A stretch of DNA of 40,223 nucleotides from the IMG/VR virus record IMGVR_UViG_3300031877_000338, positions 1 through 40,223 of that record, one strand, 5' to 3'. Positions 1-8,540 of this stretch are shown piece by piece; position 1 is the first letter of the stretch; each line of letters opens with the position of its first letter. A program made the translations under genes and the position numbers. Under the pieces are notes generated by a model, which saw nothing but the letters and a program-made list of their open reading frames with translations, was not told the DNA's origin and searched no databases. Source of the DNA: a virus.

Positions 1-19
1 TCAAGCCATGACTTGACTC

Positions 20-37
20 CCCCCGCGTATGCGGGGG
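20..37. repeat. Short palindrome CCCCCGC-N4-GCGGGGG
   Basis: Perfect 7-bp inverted repeat with a 4-nt loop. It sits immediately after the conserved FYHAV motif of the transposase remnant, where similarity ends. It shares the C-clamp/G-clamp design with the palindromes at 229 and 538 but not their loop. Confidence 0.6.
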
Positions 38-228
38 TTCTGCACTGCATGGTAGAAATCCAGAATCCCAATGGCATAAAATGCGAAGCAAGCAGTATAG
101 AGAGTCCAAAAGCCAGCCCCACCGTCACTCAACCAGACGACCTGTGGTGCAGTCAGAACGCCCTGGCGCAAGGCTTCAAGCCATAGTCTGGGACGAAGCG
201 CATCAATCTTACCCAATACAGCCACCAA

Positions 229-251
229 CCCCTGACAGTAACAATCAGGGG
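229..251. repeat. Hairpin copy 1, CCCCTGA/TCAGGGG, conserved 9-nt loop
   Basis: Perfect 7-bp stem around the loop CAGTAACAA (plus strand). The loop is identical to that of the hairpin at 538-560, while the stems differ by a paired T-A to A-T exchange. It lies next to the frame break of the transposase remnant, so it may be a small inserted palindromic element. Confidence 0.7.
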
Positions 252-537
252 CTCTGATGTAGTTGCGGCGCATTGCTGTTGCTTCGTCGTCCCAGCCGAG
301 CCAGAACTGCCACCTTCACTTCCTGCCACACTGTGCGACCTTTTCCACTCTCAGGTCGAAAGGGAACCATAACACCATCTGCGCCCATAAGCAAAGGCAA
401 CATACCAATTGCTTCATCCAGTAACTCCACCTGTGGGAGTTGACCTGCTGCTAACTCCGCCAACTGGACCCAGCCTTTTGAACCCAATGCCACACCGCAG
501 TCGGACTGACTTGCACTGAGATAAGCCCCAGATTGTA

Positions 538-560
538 CCCCAGACAGTAACAATCTGGGG
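538..560. repeat. Hairpin copy 2, CCCCAGA/TCTGGGG, same loop
   Basis: Perfect 7-bp stem around CAGTAACAA. A second CCCCAGATTGT at 526-536 can also pair with 550-560, giving an alternative 11-bp stem. Copy 1 lies exactly 309 bp away. The compensatory difference in the stem suggests selection for the fold or independent members of one repeat family. Confidence 0.7.
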
Positions 561-600
561 CTGGGGAATACTGCCACCGTTTCAGTTCCCTTTTTTTTTC

Positions 601-629
601 TTGACAGCATTTTCTGTATCAGGTATAAT
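601..629 (+). promoter_or_regulatory. Consensus sigma-70 promoter for the late operon
   Basis: TTGACA (601-606), 17-bp spacer, TATAAT (624-629): a perfect match to the primary sigma consensus. It points towards the terminase genes, and the -35 box overlaps the start of the transposase remnant on the other strand, so the late operon may be read from a promoter at or within the IS edge. Transcription should begin near 636. The leader that follows is T-rich with two ACTACATTTT copies. Confidence 0.85.
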
Positions 630-711
630 TTTGGTAGACTACATTTTTTACTTTTTTACTACATTTTGTATATTTCTTTTTGTATAAGGTGGGAAAGGCG
701 GGAGAAGAATC

Positions 712-1302
712 ATGCCAAACTCCAGAGTCAAAAGGGAGAGACGCCAGCATAAGGAAGCCTACGAGCTATGGGCGAAAATGACTGGTGGGCGAGCCACAGA
801 AGCTGCCTTCGCCGCAGTGGGGAAGGAATTAGGCTTCAGGGGCAGGACTATCCAGAACTGGTATGTTTCTTTCAACTGGCGGGGCAGATTTGAGAGCCAA
901 TTGATATACACTCCCCCCAAGAGTCTGGACGAGATCACCGCGCTGGATGACTCACCTCTCTCCCTTGACGACTATCGAAAGATAATCGCCAGGATGGTGA
1001 GGAAATTTGAGAGCCTCGTTGAGAAGGGCTTTCTAACACCCACCATCAATGACTTTGTTAAACTATGCGGTCTTGACCTCTCCATTCTTGGAGTGCGAAC
1101 TAGAGGACAGGGAGGAGTCACAGTCAATGTCATCTCTGCCGTCCCAAGGCCGGGAGAAGTAGAGAACAAGCCACCATTCACCCCATCGGTATCGGTCGGA
1201 CTAACGAAGGTAAAGATTGGCTCCACCACAGCTACCGCTTCTACACCAGCTATTATAGACATCATCCCCCTGGATGCTGGTGAGGAGGATGATAACATCT
1301 AA
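712..1302 (+). CDS. Putative terminase small subunit (HTH protein)
   Basis: 196 residues. The N-terminal ~65 residues are basic and contain a helix-turn-helix-like stretch (AFAAVGKELGFRGRTIQNWY, residues ~32-51) of the kind used by small terminases to bind pac or cos DNA. A helical middle follows, then a low-complexity Ser/Thr/Pro-rich region and an acidic C-terminal end. It is the first gene of the late operon and lies upstream of TerL, the usual place for TerS. The start is ATG 712 with GGGAG about 8 nt upstream. Family-level similarity is weak and position carries much of the call; a general DNA-binding regulator is the alternative. Confidence 0.55.
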   Translation: MPNSRVKRERRQHKEAYELWAKMTGGRATEAAFAAVGKELGFRGRTIQNWYVSFNWRGRFESQLIYTPPKSLDEITALDDSPLSLDDYRKIIARMVRKFESLVEKGFLTPTINDFVKLCGLDLSILGVRTRGQGGVTVNVISAVPRPGEVENKPPFTPSVSVGLTKVKIGSTTATASTPAIIDIIPLDAGEEDDNI

Positions 1303-1632
1303 GCTATTAAGCTATCGCCACAAATGAACTCTTCGCTGCAAGAAAAGGTGCATAATTTTATGGACACACAACTTGCTTCTTCTATCGAGACGGTCAATGC
1401 TACATCCCCCTCCAAAACTTATTGATAGGCAAGACAGTTTTCTTCTGCTTATCGAAGCTAACAGAACTACGTACAGATTCATTTTCCAAAAAAAAAGGAA
1501 ATCCCCGAAAATAGTTTCGCTGGCTTTCTTAAAGCAGAACTTTCAGAATCAGTGTGCCTTCACTTAAAGTAGGGCTTTAATGATTTATCAATCAATAAGA
1601 AAAGTAAAACTTTAAGGCTTGAGGAGTTAAGT
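1303..1632. other. 330-bp AT-rich gap between TerS candidate and TerL
   Basis: No convincing gene. A 21-codon ORF starts at ATG 1360 without a good ribosome site, and a longer frame at 1373-1567 begins at a weak codon and is low in complexity. Near 1581 TGATTTATCAATCAATAA partly resembles the ATTGATTTA operator family of the switch region. A GAGGAG site at 1620-1626 serves terL. It could hold a packaging site or late control site, but nothing in the sequence proves that. Confidence 0.5.
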
Positions 1633-3060
1633 ATGACTAGATTAGCTCTCTTGTCCGATGTAGAGAGAGACGTTGCTGCACCCATAGTAAACCTGGCTTC
1701 CAGATATATACCCACCAGAAAGCAGGTTGAGGCTCATCAAGCGTTTGAACGATTCATTCTATTTGGCGGCGCCATGGGGGGAGGGAAGTCGGCGTGGCTG
1801 TGCAATGAGGGCATACAGCTCTCATTAGATTACCCGGGCAACAGGGGTGGCGTCTTCAGGTGGGAGAACAAGACCTTCAGAAACACTACTCTCCACACCC
1901 TGGGCGAGTTTCTTCCTTCCGGGATCGTTGCCAGACACCATCTCTCAGACCAGTATTTCGACTTGATAAATGGCTCAAGGATTTATTATGGCGGCCTGAA
2001 GCCGGCAGGTAAGACTGCTCCTATTGATAACATCAAATCAATGGAGTTGGGATGGTTCGCTATTGACGAGGCTTCGCAGGTACCGGAGGAGATGTTCCTT
2101 ATACTGGCATCGCGTTTGAGGTTGAGTATCGAGGGCATCCGCTATCGTGGGTTACTTGCATCCAATCCAGAGCACAGTTGGGTCAGAAGGCGGTTTATCG
2201 ATCAGAAGTTGCGTGATCACAGGTTCGTACCGGCTCTACCGAAGGATAACCCGCATCTGCCACCTGATTACGAGGCCAGATTGAGAGAGCTTTTTCCGGC
2301 AGACTGGATCAAGCGGTACATTGATGGCGATTGGGACGTATCATTAGAGGGGCTGTATGTCTTCCCCTATATGTGGGTCAAGGCCGCCGTCGAGCGCGAT
2401 CTGGAGCCAGAAGAAACCTGCGAGATCGGGATAGATATAGGTGCAGGTGGAGATAAGACCGTAGCTGCTGGCAGGTGGGGGCCGGTGGTAAGAATTCTCC
2501 ACACCTCGCAGTTTTCTAATACCATGCAGACCACCGGCATCCTCGCATCGGTCCTGGACGAGCATAAACCCAGAAGAACCAGGATGGATGTGGTCGGCGT
2601 CGGAAAGGGGCCTTATGATAGGCTTATCGAGCAGGGGTATGATGTCCAGCCCTACATCGCTGGCGGTGAGCCGACAGATAAATCCCGATTCCTAAATCGC
2701 CGGGCTGAAGATCATTGGCATCTGAGGGACCTACTGGAGGAGGGCGATATCGATCTCCCTGATGATCCAGTTCTCACTTCTCAAATGTGTAGCATCAAAT
2801 ACGAGATCCAGTCCGATAAGAGGATCAAAATCGAGGGAAAAGAGGAGATGAAGGCGCAGGGAAAACCATCTCCGGATACAGCGGAGGCGGTAGTCATAGC
2901 GTGCTCTGAAAACGAACCAGCGCGAAAGGGAAGAGTCCTTGTCCTGGGCGCGCCGAAAAGAAAAGAAAACCAAATAACTGGAGAGCCAGAGAGCCAGAAG
3001 AGAAGATTAGAGCGAAGGACTGCCGGAAGCAGGATAAGAGGGAGGGTTAAGGTGGTATGA
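1633..3060 (+). CDS. terL: Terminase large subunit
   Basis: 475 residues, a normal length. TerL is the packaging motor and nuclease that cuts concatemeric DNA and pumps it through the portal. Walker A reads GGAMGGGKS with the lysine at residue 52. Walker B reads WFAIDEAS with the catalytic acids at residues 145-146. A coupling-like LLASNPE follows. The C-terminal RNase-H-type nuclease starts near residue 267 with EIGIDIGAGGDKT, which supplies the first metal-binding aspartate. A GAGGAG site precedes ATG 1633. The stop overlaps the portal start (ATGA), so the two are translationally coupled. Confidence 0.95.
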   Translation: MTRLALLSDVERDVAAPIVNLASRYIPTRKQVEAHQAFERFILFGGAMGGGKSAWLCNEGIQLSLDYPGNRGGVFRWENKTFRNTTLHTLGEFLPSGIVARHHLSDQYFDLINGSRIYYGGLKPAGKTAPIDNIKSMELGWFAIDEASQVPEEMFLILASRLRLSIEGIRYRGLLASNPEHSWVRRRFIDQKLRDHRFVPALPKDNPHLPPDYEARLRELFPADWIKRYIDGDWDVSLEGLYVFPYMWVKAAVERDLEPEETCEIGIDIGAGGDKTVAAGRWGPVVRILHTSQFSNTMQTTGILASVLDEHKPRRTRMDVVGVGKGPYDRLIEQGYDVQPYIAGGEPTDKSRFLNRRAEDHWHLRDLLEEGDIDLPDDPVLTSQMCSIKYEIQSDKRIKIEGKEEMKAQGKPSPDTAEAVVIACSENEPARKGRVLVLGAPKRKENQITGEPESQKRRLERRTAGSRIRGRVKVV

Positions 3061-4517
3061 TACCTAAGTCATTAGCAGAAGCGTCAAGTGTACTCCGTCA
3101 ACGTCTGGCAAGCAGGATATGGACTCCTCCGCCCGTACCTGAAGTGAAGGCTCCGGCACCCGAAAAGAAGAGGGGTAGAGTGTTCATCTACACCGATAGG
3201 GGCAAGATTATCCCTTATTCAGAGCTTGAGAAGTTCGATATCAGGAAATCTTCGGGGCAGATAGAGGAGGAGGCCGCATGGGGTGAGGGAAAGGGGCTGG
3301 CCTCCAGACCATGCGATCCAACTACACTGCTTTTAGTCTGGGAGACTGACCCCATACTTTTCCGCATAATCGATCAGATCGCCATTGATACGGTCGGACA
3401 GGGCTGGATACTTACGCCAAGAGACGGAGAGAAGGGGAATCAGTCAGAGAAAGATCAGATTGAGGAGCTGCTAAACGGACCAAACCCTGAGCAGTCATTA
3501 GAAGATATACTCTCCAGCATGATCATAGACCTGGAGGGTATAGGTTACTGCTCAATGGAGTGCGTGCGCAATAACGGCGGGAAACTGGCGGAGCTTTATG
3601 ATCTGCCGGCACACACTCTTTGGGTACATAAGGGCGAGCCCGGACGGCGAAGATATAAATTCTGTCAGAAGCGGGGCCTGCAGGAGGTATGGTTCAAGCG
3701 ATTCGGGATAGTGGAGAATTTCTCCGCCGCTACTGGCGATGAGGGCGAATTCACTGGCGAGGCTGCCGCACATGAGCTTATTTACTTGAAACTACACTAC
3801 AGGCTGAACGATTATTATGGCATCCCACCTCTCTTGCCTGCCTTAGCCTCAGTTTTAGGGCTGATCGGTATAAGGTCATATAACAGGTCATTCTTCGATA
3901 ACTATGGTATACCTGCCTACATGGTCACACTTACTGGAGAATGGGAAGAAGGGTCGGACGACGACATTGCCCGGTTCCTGAGTACCGAAGTCAAAGGAAG
4001 CGAGAACGCGCACAGGACGATCGTCCTTCAATTGCCGGAGGGCGGAGAGATTAAACTGGCTCCGGTATCAGTTACGGAGAGGGAAGGCTCTTTCAGGATA
4101 TTCAATCAGATATGGCGTGAGGATGTTCTGGCAGCTTACGCTATGCCACCGTACAGGATCGGAATCATGCCGGCAACTGGCAGGCTTGGCTCTGGCAAAG
4201 AAGCTCAGGAACTTACGGAGGTATATATACACAGTACAGTCGAGCCGCTACAGAGAAGATTTGAGAATATGATGACACAAAGGATAATCCAGCAGGGACT
4301 CAAATTCAATTCCTGGAGCTTCAAACTGAATGACCTTGACATTAGGAACGTGGCAGCGGAGGTGGAGATGTATAACAGTCTGGTAGCACACGGCGCGATG
4401 ACACCTAACGAAGAAAGAGCGAAGCTGGCAATTGGCGACCCTTATCCAGGGGGTGCTAAATTCTACATGAGCACATCGCTGAAAGAAATAGCAGGGGCAG
4501 GAGGAGGCAAGAAGTGA
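3057..4517 (+). CDS. Portal protein
   Basis: 486 residues. It forms the dodecameric ring at the capsid vertex through which DNA passes. Family hallmarks are the N-terminal LVWETDPILFRIIDQIA, the DLPAHTLWVH strand, YYGIPPLLPALASVLG, and the C-terminal REDVLAAYAMPPYRIG with the helix after it (HSTVEPLQRRFENMM), as in PBSX/HK97-like portals. It overlaps terL by 4 nt at its start and the next gene by 4 nt at its end. The proline-rich stretch at residues ~23-40 is variable in the family. Confidence 0.92.
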   Translation: MIPKSLAEASSVLRQRLASRIWTPPPVPEVKAPAPEKKRGRVFIYTDRGKIIPYSELEKFDIRKSSGQIEEEAAWGEGKGLASRPCDPTTLLLVWETDPILFRIIDQIAIDTVGQGWILTPRDGEKGNQSEKDQIEELLNGPNPEQSLEDILSSMIIDLEGIGYCSMECVRNNGGKLAELYDLPAHTLWVHKGEPGRRRYKFCQKRGLQEVWFKRFGIVENFSAATGDEGEFTGEAAAHELIYLKLHYRLNDYYGIPPLLPALASVLGLIGIRSYNRSFFDNYGIPAYMVTLTGEWEEGSDDDIARFLSTEVKGSENAHRTIVLQLPEGGEIKLAPVSVTEREGSFRIFNQIWREDVLAAYAMPPYRIGIMPATGRLGSGKEAQELTEVYIHSTVEPLQRRFENMMTQRIIQQGLKFNSWSFKLNDLDIRNVAAEVEMYNSLVAHGAMTPNEERAKLAIGDPYPGGAKFYMSTSLKEIAGAGGGKK

Positions 4518-7500
4518 GGATAGAGAATATAACGGAAGAAAACTTGAGGCAAGCTACCGATAATGAGCTTTACTCTCTCCGCCTGCGGTTCATGCAACTT
4601 CCTGGCTGGTTCGCTAAGAACCCTCTTATAACACCAGATTGGGGTGCGGTATTCGCCAAAGCCTCTCTTTTAGCGGATGAAATAAAGAATCGTCCATCTA
4701 TATCTATCGATCCCGATGAATGGTTGTCAACTTATAAGCAAAGGGACAGTCAAGAATTTTATATAAGGGCTATTGGTGCCATGGCTCAAACTCGCTCAAA
4801 GCAAGGGAAGCACTTCTGTCTTTTAATTCACCATAAGGACTCCGATATACTTGTCGATCCCGCTGTGCCAGCGCGTGAGATTGAAGCTTCTCCCACTGTT
4901 ATTATTATCACCCAGGCGGATCGCGATCACTGGACGCACTTAGGCGACTTTGCTACTGTGCCCCTGTACTCGACCGGCTCCATCCTGGATCAGATCGATT
5001 CTTCCTTCGCTACAGGAAAAAGACATCCCTTCCTGAAGCCTATCTCCTTCGATGGTTTAGTCATACGCCCGATCAGAACCATCCACAGAGTAGGTTCTCC
5101 ATCTATAGGTATCAGAGTTGAGCGAGGACGACACAAGGTCTCTATCCTTCCCGAATTCCTTCGACTTGGCGAAGCGGAGCGCGAACTGATCGCTGGCACG
5201 GCCTGGATCGCAGGTTGTGGAGACTACGAGGATGATGATGAAGAGGCTGGCAAACTATCATTCAAATCGCTAATGGATTTAGCAGATGAACTAAAACCGA
5301 GGGCAGTTTTCTTAACCAATTTGAGGACGGCGCTGTTAAAGCACAGGAATGCTGTCAGGCTTGCGCTTTCTAACTTCGATGGCCAGATATTGATGGATGG
5401 GGATACCGTCCAGTCAGAAGAGCTTGAAAAATCCGATACGCCGGGCATATACCTCGTACCACCTCACGGACAATGGATTTGGGAGGGAAAGAAAAAGCTG
5501 ATAATTAAGGCTAAGGAATTCCCAAACATGGTGAACGTACCATTGGTACTGGTATCAGGGAAGAAAGCATATGGAGTTATCCGTCTGCATAAGCCTAACA
5601 AGATTGACTTAAACGGATTCGACCTGACCAGAATGGGCCACTTAATCTCTGATAAAGAGCGAGTTGACTGGTGGGGTGGGTGGCGAAAAGAGTTTTATGC
5701 CTATGATTTTGACATAATCGAGAAGTATCAAAAGCCACGGTCTGTGATTGCTCCACGTGGAGCACAGACATTCATTGAGGATGTCAAATTCGAGGATGCT
5801 GTAAGGAAGGCATCCGCCTGGGGCCTGGCGAAGCCATCATACAGGATTTTTTCTCTCGAGGACCTGAAAAACACGCCCGGATTTGATAAGGGGCGGGCTG
5901 TCATTGAATCAAAATTTGACGGGGTCCGCGCTAGGGTAGAGCGAGGTGATAACGGCGAAGTCAGGATAATGACCGACCCGGAAGAGACAGCTACCCCCAT
6001 AAAGACCAAGCGGCTACCCTGGCAGGCTAAGGAATTAGAGAAGCTGCCCGGGGGCGGCTTTTCGCTGGATGCAGAGATCGTGATGGTAAAAGATGGTGAG
6101 TGCCTGCACAGAACATCAGTAAACGCTTTAATAAACGGCAAATTCGACCCGACCGAAGCATCGAAATTAGCTCACATCTATGTCTTTGATATTCTTGAAT
6201 TTGAGGGAAAATCACTCAAAAACGCTCCGCTAGAAGAGCGAAAAGAGGAGTTAGCGAGGTTCTCAGATTCGGAGCACATACACTTCATTCGCCCGACCAT
6301 ATCGTTAGATAAACCTTCATTATCATACGTCGTGGACCTGGAGCGGGCCGCTGATGTACAAAAAGCTCTTTCCCATTTGTTAAGTTACGCTCACAAAGGC
6401 GGCCCGTTCCCAAAGAAAATATCCGAGGGATGCATGATAAAGAAGCTGGACTCACCATACACTGGCAAGACGTGGGTTAAGTTCAAGGAGGAGTACGAGG
6501 TAGATTGCCTCGTGGTGGGGAAGCATGAGATCATCAGAGAAGGGAAGAAAACCGGAAACTGGAACTATGACCTCGCTGTCGGCGCCATTTCGCGTCCGTG
6601 GGCGGAGGCCATATCACGGAGTAATAAAAAGGCTGTCATTGAATTTGAGGGAAAATTCTACAATATCACAGGCAAGAGCGACAACACCGGGCAAGATGTC
6701 AGAGTCGGGTCTATTCTTAGAGTCGCTGCGGAGGACGTTAACCGATTTGAGACAGATAACCCGGAGTATCCGTACTACAAGACATACGTCGCCAGAGTGA
6801 AGCAGCCAGTACCGGAACGACATAACCCTGACAGTATGTTTGTCCTCCAGAGATTATCTGAGATGACTCCCAGACGCGAAACATTCGTCAAGGCAGGCAT
6901 CCAGGACGATATGAAGGTGTCTATAGAAGCGGGGAAGATACCGAGAGAGATATATAACAAGTATGCGGGCGAAGGCGACCCGTTACCAGCGGAGTTTTAT
7001 ACTGACTACCGGAAAGGCACGGCATGGCTGCAGAGCCACTTGCGCGGGATCAAGCAAGAGGATAGAGAAGCCTATGAGAAGAAGGAAGTATCCTTCGCGG
7101 ATACAATAAAGGGGCACTCAATTCATCTAGATTTAAGGCTTAGCATTGAAGGTCTACCAAAGCTAGTTCAGTACGTTATAACCGAATCGGATGTGCCATC
7201 TTACTTCAGGATGCTGAGGGGCGAAAAGCGGGAGACTGCCGGTGGAGTGGAGAACGTCCAACATTCGTTTATAGTTATCAAACCTTCGGCGCTTCAAGAA
7301 CCAGAGGTAAAGAAAGCGGAGGAGGAACTAATAATAGATGAGTCCGGCTCGAAACTGATAGCAGATTATCAGATATTTGGAAAGAGCTATTGGATACCGC
7401 CCGGAGAGGTGGGGTCTTCGGCTTATAAATACGCCTGGATGGGGTTACTATGGACAGGAACAGTTCGCGGCGGAATAATGCGCCGTGATTATAAAGAGCT

Positions 7501-7747
7501 ATTCTTCTATCCAGATCGTGATTTACCTAAAAAGAATAAGGAGCTTCTGGATGGGAAATTTATAATCAAATGTCTGAAGCGGCCGGAGGGTACAGCACGA
7601 TGGGAAATCTGGAGGGCCACGAAGGATCCATGGCCGCAGGACCCGATTGAGCACAAAGATTCTGGAGATTGGTATCCTGTTAAAGCAGAGGATGTGAAAT
7701 CTTTTGGTAGAGAGCACTACACTTACGGAAGAAAAGAGCCAGAGTAA
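4514..7747 (+). CDS. Multidomain ATP-dependent DNA ligase fusion with phosphoesterase-like C-terminus
   Basis: 1077 residues. From N to C: a degenerate metallo-beta-lactamase-like region (~80-290; TQADRDHW at 133-140 keeps only the D-H part of the HxHxDH motif), an ASCH- or PUA-like region (~315-430), and an ATP-dependent ligase core (~450-800). The ligase motifs are complete: I ESKFDG with adenylated Lys467, YVFDIL as motif III, SEGCMIKK as motif IV (Lys643), and WVKFK as motif V (Lys656). The last ~230 residues contain GHSIHLDLRL (His868, His871, Asp873, Arg875), which recalls the phosphoesterase domain of bacterial LigD. It is translationally coupled to portal. A ligase inside a head operon suggests an end-repair role before or during packaging, which is inference. 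The start is GTG 4514 overlapping the portal stop. Confidence 0.8.
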   Translation: MRIENITEENLRQATDNELYSLRLRFMQLPGWFAKNPLITPDWGAVFAKASLLADEIKNRPSISIDPDEWLSTYKQRDSQEFYIRAIGAMAQTRSKQGKHFCLLIHHKDSDILVDPAVPAREIEASPTVIIITQADRDHWTHLGDFATVPLYSTGSILDQIDSSFATGKRHPFLKPISFDGLVIRPIRTIHRVGSPSIGIRVERGRHKVSILPEFLRLGEAERELIAGTAWIAGCGDYEDDDEEAGKLSFKSLMDLADELKPRAVFLTNLRTALLKHRNAVRLALSNFDGQILMDGDTVQSEELEKSDTPGIYLVPPHGQWIWEGKKKLIIKAKEFPNMVNVPLVLVSGKKAYGVIRLHKPNKIDLNGFDLTRMGHLISDKERVDWWGGWRKEFYAYDFDIIEKYQKPRSVIAPRGAQTFIEDVKFEDAVRKASAWGLAKPSYRIFSLEDLKNTPGFDKGRAVIESKFDGVRARVERGDNGEVRIMTDPEETATPIKTKRLPWQAKELEKLPGGGFSLDAEIVMVKDGECLHRTSVNALINGKFDPTEASKLAHIYVFDILEFEGKSLKNAPLEERKEELARFSDSEHIHFIRPTISLDKPSLSYVVDLERAADVQKALSHLLSYAHKGGPFPKKISEGCMIKKLDSPYTGKTWVKFKEEYEVDCLVVGKHEIIREGKKTGNWNYDLAVGAISRPWAEAISRSNKKAVIEFEGKFYNITGKSDNTGQDVRVGSILRVAAEDVNRFETDNPEYPYYKTYVARVKQPVPERHNPDSMFVLQRLSEMTPRRETFVKAGIQDDMKVSIEAGKIPREIYNKYAGEGDPLPAEFYTDYRKGTAWLQSHLRGIKQEDREAYEKKEVSFADTIKGHSIHLDLRLSIEGLPKLVQYVITESDVPSYFRMLRGEKRETAGGVENVQHSFIVIKPSALQEPEVKKAEEELIIDESGSKLIADYQIFGKSYWIPPGEVGSSAYKYAWMGLLWTGTVRGGIMRRDYKELFFYPDRDLPKKNKELLDGKFIIKCLKRPEGTARWEIWRATKDPWPQDPIEHKDSGDWYPVKAEDVKSFGREHYTYGRKEPE

Positions 7748-8144
7748 TTTAGCGCGGGTTGAAATAATCAAAGCCGACAGCGACCATTACGGGCCTTTCG
7801 TCAAGATTCGCGTACATAACAACGGCAATATTGGCGGCTGGTTTTATGCACGACTGGACACAGGAGCGGATATTAGCATCATGCCTGAATCCTTCCTGGG
7901 AGTTGGTAGGCCGAACCTGTATAGAGGACCACTTGATCTCTACTCCGCTATGGGAGATATAATAGCGAAGAAGGTTACGCCAATGAGCTGTGAGATAGAG
8001 ATAATTGGCATAACAGAAATTTTCAAGCCGGTAAATGGTGTGTTGGCTTCCGATAAGAGGAGCACAGGTTTGATCGGCATGGATATATTGACAGAGTGTA
8101 TTGTATATCTTTATAATGGTGGAGGTGTGATTTGTCGAAGGTGA
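7704..8144 (+). CDS. Retropepsin-like aspartic protease
   Basis: 146 residues with the single-lobe aspartic protease pattern: ARLDTGADISIMP (catalytic DTGA near residue 53), a strand-flap-strand region, then TGLIGMDIL near residue 121, matching the conserved hydrophobic-Gly-x-Asp end of retropepsins such as DDI1, SASP and bacterial PerP-like proteins. Such enzymes act as homodimers. It overlaps the ligase-fusion gene by 44 nt. TTG 7704 is the most likely start, with GAGG about 12 nt upstream; no ATG or GTG is available before the conserved part. Because a serine-type XkdF protease is also present, this one may cut a specific virion or host protein. Confidence 0.72.
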   Translation: MVESTTLTEEKSQSNLARVEIIKADSDHYGPFVKIRVHNNGNIGGWFYARLDTGADISIMPESFLGVGRPNLYRGPLDLYSAMGDIIAKKVTPMSCEIEIIGITEIFKPVNGVLASDKRSTGLIGMDILTECIVYLYNGGGVICRR

Positions 8145-8461
8145 GAGACATCGGGGAGAGCCGAGTAGCACATGGACAATATGTTTCGCAGAGGCGTTAC
8201 TTAGAAGTTATGAAAGCTAACGACGGCCGTGTCTTTCAAATCTCTACGGGAGCTGTGGAGGTAGGATTGCTGCACGCTGCGCTTCGGCTAGCTTTACTTC
8301 ACCCCAGAGTCAAGGAAATGTCACCGTCGTTCCATATAGTCGCGGAGAATCTAAAGCAAAGCTGTCTTGAACTCATGGGCAAGATGGGATTTTCAGAAAA
8401 GGAGCTAGAGTATCTTGACAGCGATTTTGAGGGGAAGGAGTACTTGATTGACAGCACTTAA
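8132..8461 (+). CDS. Hypothetical protein, 109 aa
   Basis: No family recognised. The TTG start is supported by GGAGGTG 6 nt upstream, inside the end of the protease gene. The protein is mixed alpha/beta and ends in an acidic helix (EKELEYLDSDFEGKEYL). It forms part of a tightly overlapping cassette between the ligase fusion and the nucleotidyltransferase. Confidence 0.65.
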   Translation: MSKVRDIGESRVAHGQYVSQRRYLEVMKANDGRVFQISTGAVEVGLLHAALRLALLHPRVKEMSPSFHIVAENLKQSCLELMGKMGFSEKELEYLDSDFEGKEYLIDST

Positions 8462-8540
8462 AGTTGTGTTCACAGTGGTGGTCTGTATAGGAGCTATGGC
8501 CTTCTGGGGCTGGTTCTGGGAGAAGCGAAGGAGAGGATGA
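8448..8540 (+). CDS. 30-residue single-pass membrane protein
   Basis: TTG 8448 has AAGGAG 7 nt upstream and opens a frame that overlaps the last codons of the upstream gene by 14 nt. The product has a hydrophobic segment rich in Val, Ala, Phe and Trp (LKVVFTVVVCIGAMAFWGWF) followed by a positive tail (EKRRRG), the pattern of an N-out, C-in micro-membrane protein. Its TGA overlaps the next gene's ATG (ATGA). It is too short for normal ORF calling. It could be a small holin/pinholin or a spanin-like factor, but its place in the head region does not favour a lysis role. Confidence 0.6.
   Translation: MTALKVVFTVVVCIGAMAFWGWFWEKRRRG

Larger units (their letters stand above)
1..610 (-). pseudogene. 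ISKra4-family transposase remnant, frameshifted
   Basis: Two overlapping minus-strand frames (610-245 and 273-1) each resemble part of an ISKra4-type DDE transposase. The first carries ADGVMVPFRPE followed by WQEVKVAVLARLGRR. The second carries PRLWLEALRQG, VVWLSDGG and ILDFYHAV. In the family these stretches lie in one protein, so the frame is broken near 245-273. After FYHAV the sequence stops resembling the family and ends at a stop by the window edge, so the C-terminal part is missing or replaced. Three short G/C-clamped palindromes sit in the remnant, at or near the places where similarity is lost. Some ISKra4 members use programmed frameshifting, but I see no slippery heptamer at the junction, so decay is more likely. 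It is probably host DNA or an insertion at the phage edge. Confidence 0.75.

Noticed and set aside
1373-1567. 64-residue ORF between TerS candidate and TerL
   Set aside because: Weak start codon, no ribosome site and no recognisable pattern.
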